From assembly GCA_963825405.1 (NCBI GenBank), contig CAWGTB010000016.1:153007-217006 (forward strand): DNA of 64,000 nucleotides. Reading direction: 5' to 3'. This DNA is from JACPNO01 sp963825405. GTDB taxonomy: Bacteria > Acidobacteriota > Terriglobia > Bryobacterales > Bryobacteraceae. The stretch's first letter is position 1, and the number at the start of each line of letters is the position of its first letter. The position numbers and the translations under genes were made by a program. This document shows, piece by piece, positions 16,863 through 29,100 of the stretch. The notes beneath the pieces were generated by a model. That model did not search any database. It was not told the origin of the DNA and worked only from the letters and a program-made list of their open reading frames with translations.

Positions 16863-19117
16863 ATGTTCGAGTTTCTGTTCAAATATCCGACTACGATTTT
16901 TGCCAAAGGTCAGTTTGTGTTCCTGGCTCCGTGGCCGGCCTGGGTGCTGGGGTTAGTGGTGATTCGTGGCGGCGGCGGCGATCGCCTGGCATGTGCAGCG
17001 CAACCGCGGATTGCTCACCGGCTTCCGGCCGGTAGCGATCTGGCTGCTGGAAACGGCGCTGGTGGCTTTGGTTTTGTTCATGCTGTGGCATCCGGCCATC
17101 AGCATTGCCACGCTGCGCCCCCAACAAAACGTGGTGGCCGTCCTGGTGGACGATTCGCGCAGCATGGCCATCAGCGAAGACGGTTCGACGCGCCTCGCGC
17201 AGGCCAAAGACTTGCTCAACGGGCCGCTGCTGACTGCGCTGCGCCAGAAATTTCAGGTGCGGCTCTACAAGTTCGGCAAGAATCTGGAGCGCATCGAAAA
17301 GCCGGAGCAGCTTACCGGAACCGCCGAAGCCACGCGCATTCCCGATGCTTTGCGGCAGGCCCTGGCGGAAGCGGCCACGCTGCCGTTGGGCGCGGTGGTC
17401 GTGATGAGCGACGGCGCCGATAACTCGGGCGGAATCGATCTGGATACGATCGCCGAGATTCGCCGCTCCGGCGTGCCGGTTCACACGATCGGCTTCGGGC
17501 GCGAAAAATTCGCCAAAGACGTCGAAATCTCCGATGTGTCGCTTTCGGCGCGCGCCTTGCCTGAATCCGCGGCTGGATGCGCAGGTGACGTTCCAGCAAT
17601 CGGGATACAGCCGCGAGAAGGCACGGCTCACGGTGCGTGAAGGCAGCAAGGTGCTGGCCACGCAGGAAGTGGTTTTCAAGGCGGATGGCGCGCCGCAAAC
17701 GGAATCCATTCTGTTCAACGCCGGCTTGGCGGGGCCGCGAAGCTTTCAGTTCACGGTCGATCCGCTGCCGGGCGAGGAGAACCTGAAGAACAACCAGGTG
17801 ACGCGCCTGGTGAATGTCACCAGCTCCAAGCCGCGCATTCTTTACGTGGAAGGCGAGCCGCGCTGGGAATTCAAATTCATCCGCCGCGGCGTGGAAGAAG
17901 ACCGCAATTTGCAGATCGTCAGCATGCTGCGCACCACCCAGAACAAACTCTACTGGCAAGGCATCGACGACGCTGACAAGAAGAAAGCCGAAGAAGGCTT
18001 TCCCGCTAAGCCCGAAGAGTTGTTCGGCTACAGCGCGCTGATTATTGGCAGCGTGGAGGCGGGATATTTCACGCCAACGCAGCAGGAGTTGATTCGCGAT
18101 TTCGTGAATCGGCGAGGCGGAGGGCTGCTGTTCCTGGGCGGGCGCAATGCGTTGTCGGAAGGCGGCTGGGCGCACTCGCCGCTGGCGGAACTGCTGCCGG
18201 TTCGCATCCCGGAATCGAAAGGCACCTTCCACCGCGAAAACGTGACCGCGGAACTCACCCAGCGCGGGCGCGAAAATCTGATCGTGCGGCTGGAAGAGAA
18301 GCCCGAAGCTAACGCCGCGCGGTGGAAAAAAATGCCGGTGATTGCCGATTACCAGCAAGTGGGCGATCCCAAGCTGGGTGCGGCGGTGTTGCTCGACGTC
18401 AACGCCGGGGGCAAACGCTCGCCGCTGCTGGCGGTCGAGAATTACGGCCGCGGGCGGACGGCGCTGTTTGCCACCGGCGGCAGTTGGCGCTGGCAGATGA
18501 TGCAGCCGGTGGCCGATAAAACTCACGAGATGTTCTGGCAGCAATTGCTGCGCTGGCTGGTGGCGGAATCGCCGGGCCAGGTGATGGCGTCCACGCCGCG
18601 CAGCTTGCTGTCGGACGACACCAAAGTAGTCCTGCGGGCCGAGGCGCGCGATAAGAGCTTCAAGCCGATCTCGAACGCACGCGTGGAGGCGCACATTTCG
18701 GGTCCGGAGGGAATGGCGGACACGGTCGAACTCTCGCCGGTGCCGCTCGAAGAAGGCGTGTACAGCGCGGAATGGGCAGCCGAGAAGCCGGGATCGTACA
18801 TGGCCGAAGTGGTGGTGCAGCAGGATAAGACCGAAGCCGGACGGGACATGCTGATTTTCCGGCGCGAGGACGGCATCGCGGAAAATTTCCGCGCCGCGCA
18901 AAATCGCGAACTGCTGGAGAAACTGGCGCAGCAGACCGGCGGGCGCTACTACGCCGCCAAGAACGCATCCAAGCTGGCGGAGGAGATTTCGTACTCCGAA
19001 GCCGGCATCACGGTTCGCGAAACCAAAGATCTCTGGGACATGCCCATCGTGTTTCTCGCCGCCATTTTGCTGCGCGGCTCCGAATGGCTGCTGCGCCGAA
19101 AATGGGGAGTGGTGTGA
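16863..19117 (+). CDS. VWA and glutamine-amidotransferase-like membrane protein, 2 frame breaks
   Basis: About 750 residues, first gene of the MoxR operon. Two N-terminal membrane helices (PWPAWVLGLVVI; IWLLETALVALVLFMLW), a VWA domain with MIDAS DDSRSM and VVMSDGADNSGG, a middle strand-rich part, and a class-I glutamine-amidotransferase-like fold (RILYVEGEPRWEFKFIRRG, GGGLLFLGGRNALS, FATGGSWRW), ending in a membrane helix. The catalytic Cys of true amidotransferases is not seen, so it is likely a structural fold. Breaks near 16968 (extra C) and 17565 (extra base). A role in envelope quality control with MoxR is inferred from the neighbours. Confidence 0.82.
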
Positions 19118-20040
19118 CCCGGCTTCTTGCGTGCTTCCTTTTCGCCGTTCTTTCCGCGCCGGCGGCCACTTACTACGTGACCATCGCGGGCCTGGGCGGA
19201 GAGCCGGATTACGAGCAGCATTTCGAAATGTGGGCGTCGGACATCGAGAAAGTTCTGAAAGCTTCAGGCGGCGAAGCCAAGATCGAAACGCTGAAAGGCC
19301 CTGCCGCGACGCGCTCCGCGATTGGCACCCTGCTGGAAAAAATTGCCGGCGAGGCTACGGCGCAGGACGTACTCGTGCTGATGTTGATCGGGCACGGCAC
19401 CTATGACGGCGTCGAGTACAAGATCAATCTGCCGGGCCCGGATTTGTCGGCCACCGACCTTGCCAAGCTGCTGGATAAGGTGCACGCCTCCCGCCAACTC
19501 GTGGTGAACATGACCAGTGCGAGCGGCGGGTCGATCGAAGCCTTGAAACATCCCAACCGCGTGCTGATCACCGCCACCAAAGCCGGCAGCGAGAAAAACG
19601 CCACGGTGTTCACGCGCTATTGGCTGGAAGCGTTGCGCGATCCAGCCGCCGACACGGATAAGAACGATACAATTTCCGCCTTGGAAGCCTTCCGCTACGC
19701 CCAGCAGAAGACCGTGAATTTCTACGAAACGCAAAAGCGGCTGGCCACCGAGCACGCACTGCTGGAAGACACCGGCGCCGGTACGGGGGTGCGGACGCCA
19801 TCCGCCGATAACGGCAACGGGCTGCGCGCCGCGGCGTTTCCCCTGCTGCGTCTAGGTTCGATGCAGGCTGCCGCCACCAATCCCGAAAAACGCAAGCTGC
19901 TCGACAAGAAGGAAGACCTGGAGCAGCAGATCGACAAGTTGAAATACGAAAAGGCCGCGATTCCGGCGGCCGAATACAAGAAGAGCCTGGAAGCACTACT
20001 GCTGGAACTGGCGAAGACGCAGGAAGAGTTGGATAAGTGA
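19114..20040 (+). CDS. Secreted clan-CD (caspase/legumain-like) protein with Ser at the Cys position
   Basis: 308 residues from GTG 19114, which overlaps the upstream stop (GTGTGA). A signal peptide (residues 1-18) is followed by YYVTIAGLGGEPDYEQHF, the histidine strand VLMLIGHGTYDGVEY, and LVVNMTSASGG, where clan-CD peptidases have C-x-S-G; here it is S-A-S-G. TDKNDTISALEAFRYAQQKT follows, and a C-terminal coiled coil (KRKLLDKKEDLEQQIDKL...) closes the protein. Periplasmic location expected. It is either a pseudoenzyme or uses Ser. The coiled coil suggests an oligomeric scaffold. Frame fully intact. Confidence 0.72.
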   Translation: MTRLLACFLFAVLSAPAATYYVTIAGLGGEPDYEQHFEMWASDIEKVLKASGGEAKIETLKGPAATRSAIGTLLEKIAGEATAQDVLVLMLIGHGTYDGVEYKINLPGPDLSATDLAKLLDKVHASRQLVVNMTSASGGSIEALKHPNRVLITATKAGSEKNATVFTRYWLEALRDPAADTDKNDTISALEAFRYAQQKTVNFYETQKRLATEHALLEDTGAGTGVRTPSADNGNGLRAAAFPLLRLGSMQAAATNPEKRKLLDKKEDLEQQIDKLKYEKAAIPAAEYKKSLEALLLELAKTQEELDK

Positions 20041-22135
20041 CACGGGTTCTCACGTGCGTAGCGGTGATGTGCGCGGCGCTGGCCGCGCAGGCGCAAACGC
20101 TCGAGCGCGCTGAAGCGTTGCGTAAAGCTCATAATTACGAAGAAGCCAACAACGCGTTTCGCGCACTGGTGAAAGCCAATCCGAAGAACGCGGAATACAG
20201 GGTCCGCTGGGGACGTCTGTTTCTGGAGCGGTTCAATCGCGCCGACGCCGCTAGTCTGTTTCAGGAAGCGCTCGCCATTCAGAAAGACAACGCGGGCGCG
20301 TTGTTAGGCATGGCGCTGGTTGCCGCCGATAGCTACGAGAGTCGCGCCGTCGAGCTGGCCGAGAAGGCGCTGGCATCGGATCCCAAGCTAGTGGAGGCGC
20401 GTGAACTGCTGGCGCGTCTGGCGCTCGAGGACAGCGATCCGAAGAAAGCCATCGAGGAGGCGGATAAGGCGCTGGCGATTTCGCCGCGCGCGCTGAACGC
20501 CATGGCCATCCATGGCACAGTCGATTGGCTGGACGGCAAGAATGATTCGCCCTGGTTTGACAAGATTCTGGCTGCTGACGCCCATTATGGGCAGGGTTAC
20601 GCGCTGGCCGGGCACATCGCTGTTCTCAACCGGCGCTACGAAGAGGGCATCCAGTTTTACCGCAAGGCTCTGCAGGTTCAGCCGGATTTGTGGAGCGCGC
20701 GCTCGCAGCTTGGCGTCAACCTGATGCGCCTGGGCGAGGAAACCGAAGCGCGCGAACAGCTCGCAGAATGCTATGCCAATCATTTTCGGGACGATATCAC
20801 CACCAACACGCTGACCCTGATCGACAGCTACAAAAATTTCGTCATCGACAAAGACGGCAACATCGTTCTGAAGCTGCACAAGAAAGAAGCCGATCTGCTC
20901 CGGCCGTATTTCGAAAGCGAGCTGAAGCGGGCTCTGGCGACGTACGAAAAGAAGTACAAGCTCAAGTTGACGCGCCCCGTGCAGCTCGAGGTCTATCCGG
21001 ATCACGAGGATTTCGCCGTGCGCACGATGGGCATGCCCGGCCTGGGCGGCGTGCTGGGCGTGACGTTCGGTTATGTGGTGGCGATGGACAGTCCCTCAGG
21101 CCGTCCGCCCGGATCGTTCCACTGGGCGAGCACTATGTGGCACGAGCTGAGCCACGTCTACGTGCTGGCGGCGACCAACCACCGCGCGCCGCGCTGGTTC
21201 ACCGAAGGCATGGCGGTGTATGAAGAGACCGCCGTTTCGCCGGAATGGGGCGACCGCCTGGACCCGCACACGCTGAGCGCGATCAAAAACAAAAAACTGC
21301 TGCCGGTAGCGGAGCTCGACCGCGGCTTCGTGCGTCCGACTTATCCCGAGCAAGTGGTGGTTTCCTATTTTCAGGCCGGGCGCATCTGCGGTTACATCGC
21401 CAAGCGCTGGGGCTACGACAAGCTGCTGGCGATGATGCACGATTTTGCCACAGAGGCATCGACCCCGGCGGTGATCCGCAAAGAGCTGGGCATGGAACCC
21501 GCCGATTTCGATCGCGATTTTCTGGCAACCATCGACGCCGAGACGCACAAGATTATCGAAGGATTCGATGAGTGGCGCACGCAAGTGAAGGCGGCGGTGG
21601 CGCTATCGCACGCGGGCAAGCATCAGGAAGTCATCGAGCGAACCACGCCCATTCGCGATGTGTATCCGGAATTATGTCGAGCAGGGCAATGTGTATGAGT
21701 TGCGCGCCGAGGCCTTTGTGGCCTTAAACAACAAAGCCGCCGCGACAGTGGAGCTGGAAGGCTACGCCAAGGCGGGCGGGCGCGATCCGGCTGCGCTCAA
21801 GAAACTCGCCACGTTACTGGAAGAATCGGGGCGGCCCGTCGATGCCGCCAAGGCTTTGGACCGCATCACCTATATTTACCCGATGGATCCGGAAGTGCAT
21901 CAGCATTTGGGCACGCTGTGGCTGGATCAGGGAAATCGCGAGGGAGCGATCCGCGAATTCACGGCCGCGCTGGCTTCGAAACCAATCGACCTGGCCGCTT
22001 CGCATTACAATCTGGCAAGGGCCTACCGCAGCGCCGACCGGCCGGCGGACGCCAAAGAACGAATTGGTATTGGCGCTGGAAGCCGCGCCTGGATTCCGGC
22101 CGGCGCAGCGCATGTTGCTGGAGCTGTCCCGGTGA
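20037..22135 (+). CDS. Secreted TPR protein with MA-clan zinc peptidase-like domain (HELSH), 2 frame breaks
   Basis: About 699 residues. A signal peptide (MTRVLTCVAVMCAALAAQAQ) is followed by 5-6 TPR units (residues 20-240), then a peptidase-MA-like domain with MWHELSHVYVL and a downstream WFTEGMAVYEE Glu, the gluzincin pattern of two His and a later Glu. More TPR units end the chain (YVEQGNVYELRAEAFVALNN, PEVHQHLGTLWLDQGN). Breaks near 21668 (extra G) and 22060 (extra base). It overlaps the clan-CD gene by four bases (GTGA/ATGA-type coupling). Zinc ligands look complete, so proteolysis in the periplasm is plausible but unproven. Confidence 0.8.
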
Positions 22136-22178
22136 GACGCAGAGTAACGCAAGGCACGAGGAAACGGAAAACTTTTTC

Positions 22179-23226
22179 ATGTCCACAATAGCCACCCAGA
22201 TCGATTCAGAATCTCTGCGGAGCCAGGTCGTCCGGTTTCGTGAAGTGCAGGCGGAGATCGTGCGGCAGGTTCACCGCGTGATCGTCGGCCAGGAAGAAGT
22301 GCTGGAGCAGGTGATGATCGCGCTGTTCGTCGGCGGCCATTGCCTGATCACCGGACTGCCGGGCACGGCCAAGACGCTGTTGGTGCGGACCATGGCGCAG
22401 ACGCTGGGTCTGGCGTTCAAGCGCATCCAGTTCACGCCGGACCTGATGCCGTCCGACATCACCGGCACGGACATCATCGAAGAAGATCAAGTCACGGGGC
22501 GGCGCACGTGGACTTTCGTGCAAGGTCCGATTTTCGCCAACATTCTGCTGGCGGATGAAATCAATCGCACTCCGCCCAAGACGCAATCGGCGCTGCTCGA
22601 GGCGATGCAGGAGATGGCGTGCACGGTGCGCGGCAATAACTACAAGTTGCCCGCGCCGTTCTTCGTGCTGGCCACGCAGAACCCGATCGAGCTCGAAGGC
22701 ACGTATCCGCTGCCGGAAGCGCAGCTCGACCGTTTCCTGTTCAACACGGTGCTGGATTATTTGTCGGCGGACGAAGAAATGCAGGTGGTCGATCTCACGA
22801 CTACCACGCATGTGGCGGAAGCCGATCCGGTGACCAACGCCCGAGGAAATGCTGGAATTTCAGCAGCTGGTGCGCATGGTGCCGATTGCCGAGTCGGTGG
22901 CGCGCTACGCGATCGATCTGGTGCGGGCTACGCGCAGCCGGGACAAAAGCGCGCCGGACTTCGTCCAGAAGTATGTCAACTATGGCGCCAGCGTGCGCGC
23001 CGCGCAATTTCTGGTGCTGGCGTCCAAGGCGCGCGCACTGATGAAAGGCCGCTATCACGTGAGCTACGAGGATATCCGCGCGCTCTACACGCCGATTCTG
23101 CGGCATCGCATTCTGCTCAATTTCCACGCGGAATCGGACAAGCTGCGGCAGGACGATATCCTGCGCAAATTGCTGGATTGGAAGCCTGCACCACGGGGTG
23201 AGATGCATGCTGCAGCGCTTCCTTGA
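22179..23226 (+). CDS. MoxR-family AAA+ ATPase, one frame break
   Basis: About 349 residues. Chaperone-like AAA+ protein acting with VWA partners encoded next door. Walker A GLPGTAKT, Walker B LLADEINRTPPKTQSALLEAMQE, sensor 1 LATQNPIELEGTYPLPEAQLDRF. One extra A near 22842 shifts the frame, then TPEEMLEFQQLVRMVPIAE continues to the lid domain. Start ATG 22179 (MSTIATQIDSES) follows a GAGGAAACGG ribosome-site-like stretch. The stop lies inside the start of the DUF58 gene, so the two are coupled. Confidence 0.93.
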
Positions 23227-24096
23227 CCCGGCGACGCTCGCCAGTTTGTCGGGACTCGACCTGATCGCGAAGACCGTGGTCGACGGATTCGTTGCCGGCC
23301 TGCATCGCTCGCCCGATTTCGGATTCAGCCAGGAGTTTGCCGAGTACCGCGCCTACAGCGCCCGGCGACGATCTGCGGCACGTCGACTGGAACGTTTTCG
23401 CGCGCACCGAGAAGTGCTTCCTGAAGCGCTATCGCGGCGAGACCAACACGCAGTTGCTGATGCTGCTGGACACCAGCGCGTCCATGGCGTTCAAGACCGC
23501 CGCCGTCAGCAAGCTGGATTATGCGCGCTACGTGGCGGCATCGCTGGCTTACCTGGCCGGTGAACAGCGGGACGCCACTGGACTCATTGTATTCGACGAA
23601 GATGTGAAGAATTACGTCGCGCCTTCCACGCGCCAGGGTCAGCTTTTCCGCCTGCTGCACGCGATCGAACAGGCGGAGCCCGGCACGCACACCGATTTCG
23701 CCAAGCCGTTCGCTCACTTCCAGAAGTTCCTGCGGCGGCGCGGACTCGTGGTGGTGCTTTCGGATTTCTACGAGCAGCCGGATACCATCGTCAAGACGGT
23801 GGAGCCGCTGCGCTTTCGCGGCAATGAAGTGATTCTGTTTCATCTGCTCGACCCGCAGGAGATCACTCCGAAGTTTCGCGAGCCGGTGCTGCTGGTGGAT
23901 ATGGAAACCAAGGGCACGCTGGAAGTTTCTCCCGAATACGCGCACCGCGAATATCGCGGCAAGATGAACGCGCACATCGAAGAACTTGCGGACCAAGGCG
24001 CGCGCCGCGGGTCTGGATTATTTTCTGATGGACACCAGCCGGCCGCTCGACGAAGGGTTGCGCGAATATCTGACCGTGCGGCAGGGGAGGATGTAG
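23207..24096 (+). CDS. DUF58 / VWA-like protein, MoxR partner, 2 frame breaks
   Basis: About 296 residues from ATG 23207 (MLQRFLDPATLASL), overlapping the moxR end by 20 bases. The DUF58 signature GDDLRHVDWNVFARTEKCFLKRY is read after a base is restored near 23365. The VWA-type metal motif LDTSASMAF and VVVLSDFYEQ follow. A second break near 24000 (extra G) leads to ARAAGLDYFLMDTSRPLDEGLREYL. The family always travels with MoxR and with the larger membrane VWA proteins downstream. TAG at 24094 abuts the next GTG start. Confidence 0.9.
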
Positions 24097-26117
24097 GTGG
24101 GATTCCTCGCCCCCTGGTTTCTGGCCGGCGTGGCGCTGGTGGGGCTGCCCATCTGGCTGCACCTGCTGCAGCAGCACACGCACGCACGCCCACTGCCGTT
24201 CAGCTCGCTGATGTTCTTCGAGCGGCGCACGCAGAGCTCGATCAAGCACCGCCGCTTGCAATATCTGCTGCTGTTCGCGCTGCGCACGGCGCTGCTGGTT
24301 CTGCTGGCGCTGGCTTTCGCGCGCCCGTTCATTCATTCGGCGACGGTGGCGAAGCGGGCGGCGGACGCTGGTGGTTTTGGCGATCGACAATTCGTTCAGC
24401 ATGCGGCAAGGCAATCGGCTGGAGCGCGCCAAGCCCGAAGCCGACAGCGTGCTTTCCGGATTGCATGGCGAGGATCGCGCACAGGCGCTGTCCTTCGGCT
24501 CGCAGGCGCAGGTGTTGGGCGAACCCGGCAGCGACATCACGGCCGTGCGCGCAGCGATTCGGGCGATCACAGCCCTCCGATTCGCGCGGCTCTTATGCGG
24601 AGCTGGCGCGGGCGCTGCGCTCGATCGCGCAATCGGCGCCCTGCCGGTCGAGGCGCATTTGTTTTCCGATATGCAGAAGCTCGTCGCTGCCGGCCAGCTT
24701 CACGGACTTGCGCCTGGCGGATGGCGAGCGGCTGGTGACCCACCCGCTGGCAACGCAGCGGCTGCGCGAACTTCGCGGTGGAGAACGTGAATGCGCCGCG
24801 CCGCATTTACGATCCCAAGAAAGTGCGCATTCAGGCGACGGTCGCTGGATACGGAACCCAGCGGGCATCGCGGCGTGTGGCGCTGATGCTGAACGGACGC
24901 GAGGTAGGCACGAAGACGGTCGAGATTCCGGCCAATGGCCGCGCGACGGCGGAATTTCTCACGCTGGACGCTCCGTATGGCATGAATCGCGGCGAGATCC
25001 GCATCGACAGCGGCGACGAATTTCCCGCCGACGATCATTTCAATTTTTCGGTGGAGCGCGCCGATCCGCGGCCGGCGCTGTTCGTGCATGAGCCGGCGAA
25101 CACGCGCGGACTGCTCTATTTCCGAGCGGCGCTCGACGCCTCCGGCGATGGCGCCTTTACGCTGGATCCGGCGGCGGCCGATCAGGCGGCGAATCTTCGC
25201 TCGCCCAAGTACGCGTTCGTGGTGCTCTCGGACGTGTCGCTCGCTGCCGCCGGCTTTGGAGCAGGCGCTGGTGCGCTACGTGCGCGGCGGCGGCGCGGTG
25301 CTGGTGGCGCTGGGCCGCGCCGGCGGCGCTGGCCAAGCGCGTTCCGGTGTTCGATCAGGCCATCAGCGAGACGCGCTATGCCGCGCGCCGAGGGCGATCG
25401 CTTTCAGACGGTGGCGTTTGCCGATCCCGCTCATCCCTCGATCGGCGCAGAGCAACAAGTGGGACGACGTGAAGTTTTATCAGACGGTGCGGATTGAGCC
25501 GGGGAAGGCGCGCATCGCCGCGCGGCTCACCGACGACACGCCGCTGCTGCTCGAAAAGCAACTCGGCGAAGGGCGCGTGCTGGTGTTCGCGTCCACGTTC
25601 GACAACATCTCGAACGATTTTCCGCTGCATGCTTCGCTTCGTGCCGTTCGTGGATCAGACGGCACATTACCTGGGACGCCTGGATGAGGCCGCTCGATTT
25701 CGCTGATAGTCGGATCGTACCTCGAATTGCGGTCGGCGAAGCGAGCAGGGCGCGGCGGTCGGAGGTGCTCGATCCGAGCGGCGCGCGCGCGCTGTCGCTG
25801 GAGGAGGCGACGCAAGGCGCAGAATATTCGCGCTGGACCGGCGAAGGCTTCTACGACGTGCGGCGACCCAGCGGAAGTCACGAACTGGTGGCGGTGAATG
25901 CGGACCGGCACGAGTCGGATTTGGACGTGATTCCGCAGGAGACTCTGGCGCTGTGGCAGAATACAGGTCAGGGGGCGCGCGCGGCAGGCGCGGCCGGCGC
26001 CGAGAGGCGAAGCCTGTGGATTTCTGGTGGTACGTGATGATCGCGGTGCTGGCGCTGGCGGTCGCGGAAACGCTTGTGGGAAATCGGCATTTGGCGGTGG
26101 ATAAAGAGGCGGCATGA
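24097..26117 (+). pseudogene. BatA-type membrane protein (N-terminal double-TM, VWA), about a dozen frame breaks
   Basis: GTG start right after the DUF58 stop. The N-terminus is the classic BatA pair of helices: FLAPWFLAGVALVGLPIWLHLLQQ, then LLFALRTALLVLLALAFARPF. A VWA motif LVVLAIDNSFSMRQG, further conserved pieces (VENVNAPRRIYDPKKVRIQA, LLLEKQLGEGRVLVFASTFDN) and a final helix (DFWWYVMIAVLALAVAETL) can be read only by changing frame near 24362, 24578, 24640, 24690, 24770, 25250, 25325, 25387, 25450, 25625, 25695, 25755 and 26000. Total about 670 residues. The density far exceeds that of its neighbours, so either coverage was very poor here or the gene is decaying. Its stop overlaps the next start (ATGA). 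Confidence 0.75.
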
Positions 26118-29100
26118 ATCCATTACAGGGACTGAGCGAGTATTTGGCACGGGTGGAGCGGCGGTTGAAAGTGCTCACCTGGAGCCGCGGGGCGGCGATG
26201 ACGGCAGGGGCCGCGCTCGGATTCACGGTTGCCGGCGTTCTGATCGCCAATCACTTCGCGTTCTCAAGCGAAAGCGTACTTAGCGTCCGCGTGGTGCTTT
26301 TCCTGGCGCTGGCGCTGGCGCTGGGCGCCGGGCTGGTGCTGCCGCTGCTGCACCTGAATCGCCGGCGCGCGGCGCGGGAAGCCGAACGCCAATTTCCGAA
26401 ATTCGAAGAACGCTTGCTTACTTTCTCGGAGCGCGCGGCGCAGACGCCGGACGATCCATTTCTGGAATTGCTGGCCGCCGATACGCTCGAAGTCGCGCGC
26501 GATAGCCAGGCGGAGCAGGTGGCTCCGCGCAATCACGTTCTCAGCCTCGCGTCTGCCGCAGCCGCCGCCGTGTTGGTGCTGATGTGGCTGGGAACCTATG
26601 GCCCGGGCTTCATGGGCTACGGCACGTCGCTGCTGTGGGGAGCGATTCCGAAGAGCGAGGCCAAGCCGTTTTACGACATCGTCGTGAAGCCGGGCGATAA
26701 CACTGTGCGCCGGAAAGCCGACATGATGGTGACCGCGCAATTGGTCGGTTTCCAGAGCCAGCGCGTGCGCCTGATGGCGAAGTTTACGAGCGCGTCCAAA
26801 TGGGAAGAAGTGGTGATGCGGCCGGAGACTGACGGCACGGGTTACGAATTTCTGTTCGCATCGGTGCCGGAGTCGCTGGAATATTATGTGGAGGCGGGCT
26901 CGGTGCGGTCCAAGCATTACAAGCTGAACGTGGTCGATCTGCCGGGCGTGAAGCGGCTGCGCGTCACGTATCACTATCCGGCATGGAGCGGCATGCCTGA
27001 CAAGACGGAAGATCCAGGCGGCGATCTGCGCGCGGTAGAAGGCACGCAGGCTGATGTGGTGGTGGACACAGATCGTCCGCTCCCCAACGGTGCGCTGGTG
27101 TTGGATGACGGCAGCCAGATTCAGCTGCGCAACGGCAAGGCATTGGTACCCATTCAGAAGGACGGCATGTATCACGTGGCGTCATTCGAACAGGGCGAAG
27201 ACGTGCGGCTGAGCGAAGATTATTTCATCGAAGCGCAAAAGGATGCGCCGCCGACTGTGCGGATCATACGTCCGGGACGCGACGCAAAAGTAAATCCGCT
27301 GGAAGAAGTGACGGTGGCAGTTGAAGCCGATGACGATTTCGGATTGAAGGACGTGGACCTGCATTACTCGGTGAATGGCGGCGCGGAGAAGACCGTGGCG
27401 CTGGCCGACGCCAAGGGCCGCAAGACGGCTGAAGGCACGACTCAGTTAAACCTGGAAGATTTCAAGCTGGCGCCCGGCGATGTCGTATCCATGTACGCCA
27501 GCGCGCGCGACGCCAGGACCACTGCGCACACCGATATGTTCTTCGTGCTGGCGGAGCCGTTTGAGCGCGTGTACACGCAGTCGCAGCAGATGGGTGGTGC
27601 TGGCAGCGGCGGCGAGGACCAGACGCCGCTTTCCGCGCGGCAGCGCGAGATCATCGTCGCGACCTGGAACCAGGTGAAGGGCAAGCCGGCTAACGGCGGC
27701 GGCGGAAGCGGAGAACGCAAAGTTTCTGGCCGACATGCAGTCGCAAATTGCGCGACCAGGCCAGTTCGCTCGCAGCGCGCATGCGCAGCCGTGAAGTGGG
27801 CTCGACCAACCCGCTATTCCAGAGCTTCGCCGAGGATATGGACAAAGCTGTTGAAGCGATGACGGCAGCGTCGGGCAAGCTGCGCGGCACGCAGTGGCAG
27901 GGAGCGATGCCGTCCGAAGAGAAAGCGCTGCAGCATCTTTCGCGCGCTGAAGCTACGTTCCGGCGATATTCAAGTCGCGTTTGGCAGCCGGGGCGGAGGC
28001 GGCGGAGGTGGAGGCGCGGGCCGCGATCTGGAGAATCTGTTCGACCTGGAACTGGATACCGAGAAGAACCAGTACGAGAGCGGACAGCAATCGGCGTCGG
28101 CGGATCAGCGTCAGCAGCAGATCGATGAAGCGCTGCAGAAGCTGAAGGAACTGGCCCGGCGCCAGCAGGAATTGGCCGATCAGCAGCGCAAGAATCAGCA
28201 GAGCCTTCCAACAACGCTGGCAGCAGGAAATGCTGCGGCGGGAAGCCGAACAGTTGCAGAAGAAAATGGAGCAACTGGCGCGGCAGCAGAGTCAGCAGAG
28301 CCAGCAGCAAGGGCAACAAGGCCAACAGGGACAGCAGGGACAGCAGGGTCAAGGACAGCAGGGTCAACAGGGCCAGTCCGGCCAGCAAGGGCAGTCCGGT
28401 GGACGCGGCGGACAATCGGCCGCGCTCGATCGCGCTTTGCAGCGGCTGACGGAAGCCACGCGCGACATGCGGGAAGCGGGATCGTCGCAAAGCAATGGAA
28501 CGCCGGAAGGCGAAGCGCAATCGCGGCGTGCGGCAGAGCGGCTGCGGGAGGCGCAGGATTCCCTGGCGAGAATGCACCAGCAGCAGTCCGGCGAACAGTT
28601 GGACGATGTGGCGCGCAAAGCGCAGAAGCTGGCGGATCAGCAGCAGGACCTGGCGAACCGCATGCAGAAGAATTTTGGCGCCGCGCCAGGCCAGCCGCCG
28701 CAAACGCCGATGGCCGAGCAGTTCCAGCAAGGGGCGGCAGTGGGCGAAGAAAAGCTCAAAATGCTGGAAGAGCTGAAGCAGCTCGAACGCGATATGCAGA
28801 AGGCCGCGCGCGATATGGCCGGCACCGAGCGGGGCGCGTCGACCAAACTGCGGCAGGCGCTGGGCAACATGCAGCAGGATGAGCTGGGTCTCAAGATGAA
28901 ATGGGGCGCCGAGGCGCTGCGGCGCGGCATGGGTCCGGCGGCGCTGTCGCGGGAATTGCCGGTGACGCAAGGTCTCAATCGGCTGCGAGACCAGGTTCGT
29001 GAGGCGCAGAGCGCACTCGGCCAAGGCAAGTCCGGCGGGCAGCAGGGCGTGGAGCAGGCGCTAGCGGAAACGGAACGGCTGCGCCGGCAGGTGGAACAGA

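Noticed and set aside
17312..18901. 529-codon open frame on the minus strand
   Set aside because: Antisense to the VWA/amidotransferase-like gene, whose plus-strand protein has clear domains.
21918..23201. Long frame joining the TPR protein end to MoxR
   Set aside because: The MoxR N-terminus starts at ATG 22179. The upstream part is an out-of-frame reading of the TPR gene.
27690..29024. 444-codon minus-strand frame with Leu-rich runs (LLSLTLLSLLSLL) that look like membrane helices
   Set aside because: It is the complement of the Gln/Gly-repeat coding tract. The plus strand carries the conserved coiled-coil protein.
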